A stretch of DNA of 10,625 nt, taken from NCBI GenBank assembly GCA_964643615.1, contig CAZXTR010000031.1, positions 1-10,625 on the forward strand. The letters run 5' to 3'. This document shows positions 1 through 6,616 of the stretch, in pieces. Origin of the DNA: CAZXTR01 sp964643615 (GTDB taxonomy: Bacteria; Pseudomonadota; Alphaproteobacteria; CAAHEQ01; UBA3637). Position 1 is the stretch's first letter, and each line of letters opens with the position of its first letter. The position numbers were made by a program, and so were the translations under genes. The notes under the pieces were generated by a model. That model saw nothing but the letters and a program-made list of their open reading frames with translations. It searched no databases and was not told the DNA's origin.

Positions 1-526
1 CGATAATTGCCAATTGCCAAGAAACATAGATTAAAACGACAATCAAAGAAAGGGACGAAAAAAGACGCGTTGTGAAAACTTTTAAGTTTGATAAAAGGCC
101 GGAACACGCCAAATTTGGGTCCATATCATAACGCATAACAAGTGTCCCAGATAAATTATTATCAAAATAGGACGACTGAAACGAAACTAATTTTTTATAC
201 ATCTTTTCTTTCAAAGCCATCGTAACTTTGGACCCAACCCAGGTATTCAAATAACTGGAAGAATAATCCAGGCCACTTTGAAAGAGAGTAAAAAGCACAA
301 TAAATATAGGGACGGGAATCCCCAACATTAAAGGCTCTACGTTATTTTGCAACATCATAGAATCCATATAAGGCTTCAACGCTAAAGCAATTAAAGCATC
401 CAAAGAACCAATTGGAATAGTAATCAACATAGACAACAAAGCACGAAACCAAATTGGTTTTATAAACGGATACATGCGAGAATAATTTTTCACAAATCGA
501 TTCTTGTCTTTTAGCTTTTTAAACAT
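1..526 (-). CDS. MsbA-like ABC exporter, N-terminal part (partial)
   Basis: This reading frame starts at ATG 526 and runs off the left edge, so only about 175 residues of the transmembrane half are visible; the nucleotide-binding domain lies outside. The translation begins MFKKLKDKNRFVKNYSRMYP and continues with hydrophobic segments near residues 27-50 and 68-88 and at the visible end. The order of motifs follows MsbA: LALKPYMD after the first helix, YSSSYLNTWVGSKV, then SSYFDNNLSGTLVMRYDMD, matching the family pattern of FFD, then TGTLLSR, then a D. MsbA-type proteins flip lipid A or other lipids across the inner membrane as homodimers; the substrate here is inferred. A good Shine-Dalgarno, AAGGGGA, sits just before the start in the 13 bp gap after the GluRS gene, so the two are probably co-transcribed. 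It could be another type-1 ABC exporter, for example one for peptides or drugs. Confidence 0.85.
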   Translation of the reverse strand, partial: MFKKLKDKNRFVKNYSRMYPFIKPIWFRALLSMLITIPIGSLDALIALALKPYMDSMMLQNNVEPLMLGIPVPIFIVLFTLFQSGLDYSSSYLNTWVGSKVTMALKEKMYKKLVSFQSSYFDNNLSGTLVMRYDMDPNLACSGLLSNLKVFTTRLFSSLSLIVVLIYVSWQLAII

Positions 527-539
527 CGTTTCCCCTTAT

Positions 540-2180
540 TTACACAGACAACAAACGTCGAATAACCCGTTCTTTGCCCATAACATTCATAATTGCCCAC
601 AAATCTGGGGATTGCTCCCTCCCAGTTACGACGATTCTAATTATCTTTGCCACATCAGCAACAGACCCATTAAAATTTGTTGGATTTTCATTGTATGCAC
701 GTATATCCGTCGCAAAGCCAAAACGGCCAGCAATTTGTTTGATTTTATCAAACCAAATATCTTTTGTATCATCCGAAGAATACGATTCAATAAAAGCACC
801 AAGTATATTATGTATTTCATCGATTTTAAAAGACGAAATTATATCCATATTCATCAAAAACAAATCATCAAAAAAATAAGACACTTCATTTTTAACATCT
901 GACCATTTAACTATATCTTTACGTACTTTTTTAACACCTTCACGTTCTATATTCAAAATCGAATACATATAGTCTAAATTTTCTATTAAACGTTTTGCAA
1001 AATTATCATCATAAACGCTCGCCCATTCAAGCGTTTTTTCATAAATTTCATGCGCTTGCATTTGTCCAATTTTATCACGACTAATACTATCTAACTTAAC
1101 AAAATCAAACAAAGCCCCACTCACGTTCAACTTTTTTAAAGAAAATGGAAATTCCCGATAAGAAGCGGTTGAATTTTGTCTGCGCCAATCTTCAAAATTA
1201 GAATTAGCAAGATTCAATAAATACTCTAGCACAGCTTCTTTAGGATAGCCTACTTGAGCAAAATATCCAACACTTGCTTCAGGATCTAAACGTTTTGAAA
1301 GTTTCCGCCGATTACCATTTTCATCCAATTTTTGAATCGTTGGCGTATGAACATATTTAGGAGCTTTCCAGCCCATTGTCTGAAACAATTGAATATGTAA
1401 AGGATATGATGATAACCATTCATCACCACGAATTACATGAGTCGTCCCCATTAAATGATCATCTATCAAATGCGCAAAGTGGTAAGTCGGCAACCCATCC
1501 GCCTTCATAATCACAATATCTAAATCATTTTCTGGGAATTCTCGTTTACCACGAATAACATCTTCTACCACAATTTTATGTGTATAATAGCCAGGAGACT
1601 TAAAACGCACCACAAATTTATCTCCTCTTTGTAGCCGAGAAAGCACATCATCTTCCGTCCTTTTTCTACATTTAGCAAAAGTACCATAATACCCTGGACG
1701 AATATTCGCCTTTGATTGCATATCATGTATCTGTTTATTTTCCTCTTCGGTACAAAAACACAAATATGCCTTGTCTTCATTCAATAATTTTCGAACATAA
1801 GCTTGATAAATATCACGCCGCTCACTTTGAAAATAAGGGCCATATGCGCCCAATTCTTTTTTATTCAACACGGGGCCCTCATCGTTGTTTAACGCATAAT
1901 TATCAAAGGCTTTTAATATCAAATTCACAGCATCATCTACTAATCGCTTTTGATCCGTGTCTTCAATTCGAACAATAAAAGTTCCCTTCGATTGATGCGC
2001 TAAGCGTTCATTAATCAACGCCTGCCACAATGTCCCAACATGCATTAAACCAGTGGGGCTTGGCGCAGTACGCGTCACTTTTTCCCCTTCAACCAAACAA
2101 CGTGAAGGATATTTTTTTTCAATATCATCTATACTTGGCAAACGATTCGGAAAGACCAAATCAAGGATTTCTTTTTTCAT
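540..2180 (-). CDS. gltX: Glutamate--tRNA ligase, long clostridial-like form
   Basis: Class I aminoacyl-tRNA synthetase charging tRNA(Glu) with glutamate in the cytoplasm. In the 546-residue product the HIGH-type motif is in APSPTGLMHVGT (residues 39-50), the family signature RIEDTD follows at 71-76, and the KMSKS-type motif is KLSKR at 293-297. Cys141, Cys143 and Cys171 could form a GluRS-type zinc site. HVIRGDEWLSS (248-258) and LLNLANSNFEDWRR (321-334) are also diagnostic. The C-terminal part is the anticodon-binding region. Most alphaproteobacterial GluRS proteins are about 440-480 residues; the extra N-terminal leader (IFP/VFP, then PxR, then KVTR) and the NSNFEDWRR stretch resemble the roughly 550-residue form I recall from clostridia, which suggests horizontal replacement. 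Whether it also charges tRNA(Gln) cannot be read from sequence alone. A near-consensus promoter lies upstream, and an ABC exporter follows 13 bp downstream. Confidence 0.95.
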   Translation of the reverse strand: MKKEILDLVFPNRLPSIDDIEKKYPSRCLVEGEKVTRTAPSPTGLMHVGTLWQALINERLAHQSKGTFIVRIEDTDQKRLVDDAVNLILKAFDNYALNNDEGPVLNKKELGAYGPYFQSERRDIYQAYVRKLLNEDKAYLCFCTEEENKQIHDMQSKANIRPGYYGTFAKCRKRTEDDVLSRLQRGDKFVVRFKSPGYYTHKIVVEDVIRGKREFPENDLDIVIMKADGLPTYHFAHLIDDHLMGTTHVIRGDEWLSSYPLHIQLFQTMGWKAPKYVHTPTIQKLDENGNRRKLSKRLDPEASVGYFAQVGYPKEAVLEYLLNLANSNFEDWRRQNSTASYREFPFSLKKLNVSGALFDFVKLDSISRDKIGQMQAHEIYEKTLEWASVYDDNFAKRLIENLDYMYSILNIEREGVKKVRKDIVKWSDVKNEVSYFFDDLFLMNMDIISSFKIDEIHNILGAFIESYSSDDTKDIWFDKIKQIAGRFGFATDIRAYNENPTNFNGSVADVAKIIRIVVTGREQSPDLWAIMNVMGKERVIRRLLSV

Positions 2181-2210
2181 TTATCTTATCCATTCATTAA
2201 AATTTCATAC

Positions 2211-2239
2211 ATTATAAAATGAGATGATGTAAAAATCAA
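2211..2239 (-). promoter_or_regulatory. Sigma-70 type promoter for gltX
   Basis: Reading the minus strand, a -35 hexamer TTGATT (2239-2234) is followed by exactly 17 bases and then a perfect -10 hexamer TATAAT (2216-2211). The expected start of transcription is near 2204, about 24 bases before the gltX ATG. This lies in the 80 bp gap between the WYL/TerB-like gene and gltX, so gltX and the ABC exporter probably form their own transcription unit. No terminator hairpin is visible in the gap, so read-through from the moxR cluster remains possible. Confidence 0.75.
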
Positions 2240-2260
2240 GATTCTATTCAATATGAGTTA

Positions 2261-3103
2261 TTAAAATTTAATGACGAATCCCTCTTGTTTAAGAATTGTC
2301 ATAATTTCGGCCAAAAATAAACGCTCTTTTTCATCTATATGACCATCACTAGTAATCATGTGAATCATTTCTTCTAAAAACAATTTCACAACCCAACCTT
2401 CTTGAACAACAATACGTTGCATTGATTGATGAAAACTTATCAAATCTGGTTGAATAAGATTCAAGTAGTTGCATAAAGATTCGTCGGGGAAACTTAAATC
2501 GGGACACCTTTTATGAACATATTGAACAATTTGTTGACATTCGGACACATCCTTATGCCCATCGACCCCGGAAACAAAAACTAACGCTGTTAATTCATTT
2601 CTTGTTCGTTGAATCGCCGTTTTCAATTCTCCCAGGCCCTTTGTAGTAGAAAGAGGAGCCACAGGAACATCCTTTGCGCAACAATAGGACTGAGGTTTTT
2701 CCTCGTCAAAATCCACGCCCAAAACATTTGAGAAAAAAATCCTCGGTTGAGTATATTTTTGACCACTTTTTTTATGCGTGATTTCACGAATAGAATCGAT
2801 TTTAATTAATCGAGGAGCTTGAATCCCAAGGCAAAAAGCATCTATAAAAAAATCTTGTTTGCTTTTTAAAACTCGCCGAATAATGATATCTCGTTTTTGA
2901 AGGTTACCAGACAATGAAGTATAAATCAATCCAACTTGCACCGAAACACCATCGGCTAAAACATGCTTTGTCGTTAAATGTTGTTGAATGTTAAGAATAT
3001 CATTATTTAAGGGAACGCTAGAATTTTTCAAACAAGAAACATCTTCTCCTGTATACCGAGCAATAGCCTCTATTAAATTTTGTGCGTTTTCCTCGTGTAA
3101 CAT
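2261..3103 (-). CDS. WYL-like / TerB-like domain protein
   Basis: A 280-residue soluble protein with no signal peptide or membrane segment. Residues about 55-110 (LIYTSLSGN, then RDIIIRRVL, then FFIDAFCLGIQAPRLIKIDSIREI) resemble the WYL fold: a short beta barrel with paired arginines and a closing ...RxxxIDrI strand. WYL domains often bind nucleic acid or nucleotide ligands and control transcription or other effectors. The C-terminal region (about 150-275) looks helical and contains MITSDGHIDEKERLFLAEI, which fits the TerB-like pattern of an acidic DG loop followed by E..F. No DNA-binding helix-turn-helix is visible, so it is not a classic WYL repressor. It starts at ATG 3103 after a strong GAGGAG site and lies 13 bp after the DUF4381 gene, as the fourth gene of the moxR cluster. 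Both domain assignments come from pattern reading; the cellular role is unknown. Confidence 0.65.
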   Translation of the reverse strand: MLHEENAQNLIEAIARYTGEDVSCLKNSSVPLNNDILNIQQHLTTKHVLADGVSVQVGLIYTSLSGNLQKRDIIIRRVLKSKQDFFIDAFCLGIQAPRLIKIDSIREITHKKSGQKYTQPRIFFSNVLGVDFDEEKPQSYCCAKDVPVAPLSTTKGLGELKTAIQRTRNELTALVFVSGVDGHKDVSECQQIVQYVHKRCPDLSFPDESLCNYLNLIQPDLISFHQSMQRIVVQEGWVVKLFLEEMIHMITSDGHIDEKERLFLAEIMTILKQEGFVIKF

Positions 3104-3116
3104 TAAAAAACTCCTC

Positions 3117-3572
3117 TTATAAATTTAACTTTATCCAACGGCGCGCATTTTGATAAATTTCTTCCCTTTGTACAGCCGATAATTCATTTTTAGAAGCATA
3201 CATGTTTTTTTCTAAAATATCCACATAATCTTTTGGAAAAGAAACCCCCTTCGTCTGATTTAAAAAAAGCAACCATTTCTTTCCATATAAAGAATATTCT
3301 TTTGGAGAATTTTTTGACTGAAAAGCACTCCGCTTTAACAGTTCGTTTGTTTGCTTTAAAAAAATCCCCTTGTCCTCTTGTTTGTTAATACGACGTAGCA
3401 TTTTCAAAGCATAGCACTTAGGATTATTTTGTGACCAAAAACGAATATATAAAAGCACAACTACCAACAAAATAAGGCCCCAGAATAAAAAAAGCCATCC
3501 CCAAGCTAAAGGAAAAAAATCGGGTTTCATGGGCAAATGTATATCTTTCAGTTTCGATAATTCCAGGTTCAT
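3117..3572 (-). CDS. DUF4381 family membrane protein
   Basis: A 151-residue protein with one transmembrane helix at about residues 24-45, preceded by LKDIHLPMKPDFFPLAWGW (8-26). This matches the DUF4381 hallmark of an LRDIHLP-type stretch, a proline-rich turn and a GWW-like entry into the helix. The rest (46-151) is a basic, helical cytoplasmic tail. DUF4381 proteins typically sit between DUF58 and BatA-like VWA genes in MoxR operons and are thought to anchor the complex at the inner membrane; their biochemical function is unknown. The start overlaps the DUF58 stop in an ATGA arrangement (3569-3572), with AGGAAGG upstream, which points to translational coupling. The gene after it is a WYL/TerB-like protein, not the expected VWA protein. 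Confidence 0.85.
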   Translation of the reverse strand: MNLELSKLKDIHLPMKPDFFPLAWGWLFLFWGLILLVVVLLYIRFWSQNNPKCYALKMLRRINKQEDKGIFLKQTNELLKRSAFQSKNSPKEYSLYGKKWLLFLNQTKGVSFPKDYVDILEKNMYASKNELSAVQREEIYQNARRWIKLNL

Positions 3573-4498
3573 TTTTCCTTCCTATGTAATGCTTGCGAAA
3601 CAACGTCCAAATAATTCATTGCTGTCGACACCGGAATATAAAGGATATGTGTTTTCTGTGCAAAATCTTCTAAAGTTCGACGACGTTCTTGGAAATAGTT
3701 TCTATATTCCTCTTGCACTTTTTTATCCGTCATATCCAAAGTAAGCGTATTTTCACCATTGGTCACTTGATAAAGATAAGGGGGGGGACAATTTCCTTCT
3801 AATTGATCATAAACATTTACTAAAATAACTTCATTGTTTTTAGACAAAGAAGCCAAAACCTTCAGAGTAATTTGCGTCAAATCTAAAAAATCACTTACAA
3901 TAAAAATCACATTTCTGCTTTTGCAAAATCGACGTACTTTCCAACACGCCGTTTCCAAAGAAACAGAAGGTTCTATGGGCTTTAAATCTCTTTTTTCTTC
4001 CGTTTGCAAGCTGATATCATGCAAAAAGCGCATTAATGGAGATCGTTGTCGAGATGGTTTAAACGTTTGCATTCCCTTATCGGAAAGAATTAACCCTCCA
4101 ACTTTATCTCCTTTTTCAATAAAAGACCATGCCGTAACGGCAACAATATGGGCAGCAACAACAGATTTAAATGCTTGTTTTGTTCCAAAGTGCATTGGAG
4201 CGCGTAAATCTATCAACAAACAAACTCTTAATTCTTTTTCTTCCTTAAATATCTTCGTGACTGTTTTTCCTTGACGTGCCGTTATACGCCAATCTACCAA
4301 GCGAGCATCATCTCCTTGTTGATATTCACGAACATCCTCAAAATCCATGCCTCTTGCTTTAAACACAGAACTATGCGCCCCATCAAACAATCTTGCCGTT
4401 TTTTTATTATTCACAGCAAACAACCGATAAGTTCGATGTTTATCATTAATCAAACTTTCTAAGCTAGCAGAAATCCCTTCCCTGTTTTCAATGAGCAT
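3569..4498 (-). CDS. DUF58 domain protein (VWA-like), MoxR partner
   Basis: A 309-residue cytoplasmic protein of the DUF58 family. The core signature GMDFEDVREYQQGDDARLVDW lies at about residues 50-70, followed by RITAR and a basic stretch, then the VWA-like strand LRVCLLIDLRAPMHFGT. DUF58 proteins act with MoxR AAA+ ATPases, probably as chaperone or assembly factors, though the client is unknown. In the VWA-like part the metal-site motif (usually DxSxS) reads DLRAP at 97-101, so both serines are missing. The ATG at 4498 is preferred; an in-frame TTG at 4501 is possible, but AAAGGAT sits 8 bases from the ATG and only 5 from the TTG. It starts 12 bp after the moxR stop and overlaps the DUF4381 gene by 4 bp. 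A C8 tract (3787-3780) encodes part of NCPPPY. Confidence 0.9.
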   Translation of the reverse strand: MLIENREGISASLESLINDKHRTYRLFAVNNKKTARLFDGAHSSVFKARGMDFEDVREYQQGDDARLVDWRITARQGKTVTKIFKEEKELRVCLLIDLRAPMHFGTKQAFKSVVAAHIVAVTAWSFIEKGDKVGGLILSDKGMQTFKPSRQRSPLMRFLHDISLQTEEKRDLKPIEPSVSLETACWKVRRFCKSRNVIFIVSDFLDLTQITLKVLASLSKNNEVILVNVYDQLEGNCPPPYLYQVTNGENTLTLDMTDKKVQEEYRNYFQERRRTLEDFAQKTHILYIPVSTAMNYLDVVSQALHRKEK

Positions 4499-4510
4499 CA
4501 ATCTTATCCT

Positions 4511-5473
4511 TTACGGCGTTGGTACTTTTTCTAAAAGCATATCAATGAACATATCCGCAGTAATCCCCCTTGCCTCGGCTTCATAAGTCAAAATAATACG
4601 ATGACGCAACACATCATGCATAATATCATGAATATGTTCTGGCATTACATAGTTGTTACCACGCAACCATGCACAAGAACGAGATGCAATGTCTAATGCC
4701 AGTGTTCCACGAGGGCTTGCCCCATATTCAACGTAGTTTTTTAAATCTTTACCATACGGGGTCGGATCACGCGTTGCCATAATAAACTGAACAATATATT
4801 CTTCTAAATCAGAAGACAAATGAATCATTTGAACCTCTGCACGTGCTGCCTGAATTTGTTTTTGTGTTATTTTTTTAAGTATCTGACGTTCGCCCATTCT
4901 TTCCTCACTACGAACAAGTTGCAAAATTTTTCGTTCTGAATCAATATCTGGGTGTCCGATATTAACAAACAGCAAAAAACGATCTAATTGTGCTTCTGGC
5001 AAATTATAAGTCCCCTCGTGTTCGATAGGATTTTGCGTCGCCATCACCATAAACAATTCTGGCAAAATATAAGTTGTCGCCCCAACAGTTACCTGCCGTT
5101 CCGCCATTGCTTCTAATAAAGCAGACTGAACTTTCGCTGGCGAACGATTAATTTCGTCAGCTAAAATAAAATTGTGGAAAATAGGTCCTTTAGAAAAAAC
5201 AAAAAGCCCCGTTTCTGGACGATAAATATCACTTCCCGTAATATCCGCAGGCAATAAGTCTGGCGTAAATTGAATTCGACTAGAGTCACATTCAATTGCT
5301 GAAGCCAATTTCTTAATAGCTTTCGTCTTCGCCAAGCCCGGAGCCCCTTGAACAAGCAAATGCCCATTAGATAAAAGTGCAATAAGCATCCTTTCTACAA
5401 GTTTTTCTTGCCCGATAATTTCTTCGTTCAAAAAATCTTTTAATTTTATCATACTTTGTTGAATTTCAGACAT
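4511..5473 (-). CDS. MoxR family AAA+ ATPase
   Basis: A 320-residue AAA+ ATPase of the MoxR type. Walker A is GAPGLAKTK (43-51), Walker B is FILADEINR (102-110), the following SPAKVQSALLEAMAERQV is a MoxR hallmark, sensor 1 is in ATQNP (145-149), the arginine-finger region is QLDRF (162-166) and sensor 2 is in GASPRG (251-256). The length is typical of the family, and no membrane segment is present. MoxR ATPases act as hexameric chaperones that insert cofactors or help assemble cell-envelope complexes together with VWA-domain proteins. Here it leads a four-gene cluster with DUF58, DUF4381 and a WYL/TerB-like protein. The start at 5473 has a very strong AAGGAGAAG site. The client process cannot be read from the sequence. 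Confidence 0.95.
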   Translation of the reverse strand: MSEIQQSMIKLKDFLNEEIIGQEKLVERMLIALLSNGHLLVQGAPGLAKTKAIKKLASAIECDSSRIQFTPDLLPADITGSDIYRPETGLFVFSKGPIFHNFILADEINRSPAKVQSALLEAMAERQVTVGATTYILPELFMVMATQNPIEHEGTYNLPEAQLDRFLLFVNIGHPDIDSERKILQLVRSEERMGERQILKKITQKQIQAARAEVQMIHLSSDLEEYIVQFIMATRDPTPYGKDLKNYVEYGASPRGTLALDIASRSCAWLRGNNYVMPEHIHDIMHDVLRHRIILTYEAEARGITADMFIDMLLEKVPTP

Positions 5474-5544
5474 GTTCTTCTCCTTACAATAAAAAACTAT
5501 ACATTTTATTTAGTTAATATAAAATGAAAAAAGGAAGAATGTAA
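5474..5544. promoter_or_regulatory. Divergent promoter region, moxR / propeller gene
   Basis: This 71 bp gap must serve two genes that point away from each other. For moxR (minus strand), a plausible -10 TATAGT (5501-5496) is preceded at 16 bp by TTTATA (5523-5518), giving a short leader with the AAGGAG site. The same TTTATA, read on the plus strand as TATAAA, could act as the -10 of the propeller gene, but no good -35 is seen for it, and transcription would then start close to the AGGAAG ribosome site at 5531-5536. The two promoters would overlap and could exclude each other. Very A+T-rich sequence makes chance matches likely. Confidence 0.35.
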
Positions 5545-6299
5545 ATGACTAATACTATTTTAACACCCTATAAGTTGTTTTTTATTGACGAAACGAACTC
5601 TTTATGGGCCCTTATGAAGGATGGGCGTTCTTATTTTATCAAAAAAACAAATGCTTTTTTAAATATTTCATCAGATTTTAAAACATTAACTAGCGTACAA
5701 TTTAACGGAAAAAACACAATTGTCACAAAAACAACTTCAAATAAAGAAGTACCATTAGCTTCTTTTTTTGGCTATTTATATTACCCAACATTAAATAAAA
5801 CTGGCGAAAAAATGGCTCTTATTAGAGCTGATTTATTTACTCCACACCCCTATGGAGAACTAATTATCTATCAAAAGTTTAAAAAAAATGGGCTCCCCTA
5901 GCTAATTATAAAGCATTTATGAAAAGACCTGTTTGGTCCAATAACAACGACACACTGTTTTTCATTAATGATAAAAATCAAATTATTTCAATCACCGAAA
6001 ATCAAATTGGAATAGTATGTAATAATGCTCAAGAATTCGCTCTTTCAATGTCAGGGAAAAATATTTTATATAAAAACAATAGTGATTTAAATTTGCTTCA
6101 CTTAGAAAGTGATACAGAAATTGAAAAAATTCACAACACTAAATCCAACATCTTTTGTTTTTCAAAAGAAGATGAGTGTTATTTTGTAAATTGTGTTGAA
6201 GATAATCTAAACAGAATTTATGCTATTAACCAAAAGACACATAAAAATATTTTATTATTTGAAACAAATCGCACGATTCGGTTTATTTTTCCAGCATAG
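5545..6299 (+). pseudogene. TolB-like beta-propeller protein, split by a frameshift
   Basis: Two adjacent open frames, 5545-5901 (118 residues) and 5919-6299 (126 residues), read as one protein interrupted at an A8 tract (5881-5888). In the frame of the second half the sequence upstream of its ATG continues as KKWAPLANYKAFMKRPVWS, directly joining FKK of the first half; adding one base, or removing two, gives one protein of about 251 residues. The second ATG has no ribosome site. The joined product carries repeated TolB/WD40-like strands of the type PxWSxxxxxLxF: YPTLNKTGEKMALI, RPVWSNNNDTLFFI, FALSMSGKNILYK and FCFSKEDECYFV, so it is probably a small propeller. No signal peptide is seen. The sequence looks more A+T-rich than its neighbours. 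It may be a recent pseudogene, a gene rescued by polymerase slippage on A8, or a sequencing error. Confidence 0.7.
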
Positions 6300-6304
6300 T
6301 TATT

Positions 6305-6341
6305 AAAAAAATCCCCCCTTTTTTATGGGGGGATTCTTTTT
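6305..6341. terminator. Bidirectional intrinsic terminator
   Basis: A perfect 9 bp stem, AATCCCCCC (6310-6318) with GGGGGGATT (6327-6335), closes over an 8-base loop. On the plus strand it is followed by CTTTTT; on the minus strand it is followed by the complement of the A7 run at 6305-6311, that is, seven T. It lies between the stop of the plus-strand propeller gene (6299) and the stop of the minus-strand YdcH gene (6354), so it can end both convergent transcripts. Confidence 0.9.
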
Positions 6342-6353
6342 CAGGAGGTTAAT

Positions 6354-6539
6354 TTATTTGTTCGCATCTTCAATAGAGCGTATTTCTTCTTTAACTTTCA
6401 ATTTTTGTTTTTTCAATTCTTGAATCAATGCGTCTTTTGGAGAAGGATGCGAATTTTCCTCAACAATTTGTAAATCTAACGCCTTATGACGTTCTTTCAA
6501 AGCTTGTAGGTGTTTTTCGACTTTTTCTGTATTTTTCAT
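6354..6539 (-). CDS. YdcH/DUF465 family small protein
   Basis: A 61-residue, highly charged, helical protein that matches the YdcH (DUF465) family common in proteobacteria. The family layout is visible: an N-terminal helix with a KHxALD-like element (RHKALDLQIVEE, residues 17-28), a short turn with P residues (HPSPKD, 31-36), then a second helix ELKKQKLKVKEEIRSIE (41-57). Such proteins form a helical hairpin or coiled coil; their function is unknown. It starts at ATG 6539 after AAGGGAG and lies 77 bp downstream of pfkA, with a plausible promoter in the gap, so it may be expressed alone. It ends at a strong bidirectional terminator. Confidence 0.85.
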   Translation of the reverse strand: MKNTEKVEKHLQALKERHKALDLQIVEENSHPSPKDALIQELKKQKLKVKEEIRSIEDANK

Positions 6540-6573
6540 ACATAACTCCCTTGTTAGTTAATCTACATATAAA

Positions 6574-6602
6574 GATATAGTATCATCTAATATAAAAAGC
6601 AA
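6574..6602 (-). promoter_or_regulatory. Possible promoter for the YdcH gene
   Basis: On the minus strand TTGCTT (6602-6597) and TATATC (6579-6574) are separated by 17 bases. The hexamers match the sigma-70 consensus at 3 and 4 positions. It lies in the 77 bp gap after pfkA and would give a leader of about 25-30 bases. The A+T-rich context makes a chance match possible. Confidence 0.4.
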
Positions 6603-6616
6603 GTAACCTAAAAACA

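Noticed and set aside
504..902. Plus-strand open frame of 132 codons
   Set aside because: It lies antisense to the strongly supported 3' end of gltX and the start of the ABC exporter, and its product is rich in I, F, N and H with no recognisable domain; a shadow of coding sequence on the other strand.
2181..2260. Terminator after the WYL/TerB-like gene
   Set aside because: Only A+T-rich sequence without a G+C stem; the clear signal in this gap is the gltX promoter.
3834..4274. Plus-strand open frame of 146 codons
   Set aside because: Entirely antisense to the DUF58 gene, with no ribosome site of note and no family resemblance.
5919..6299. Second propeller frame as an independent gene
   Set aside because: No Shine-Dalgarno before its ATG, and the same frame continues upstream of the ATG to the A8 tract, where it meets the first half; better explained as one frameshifted gene.
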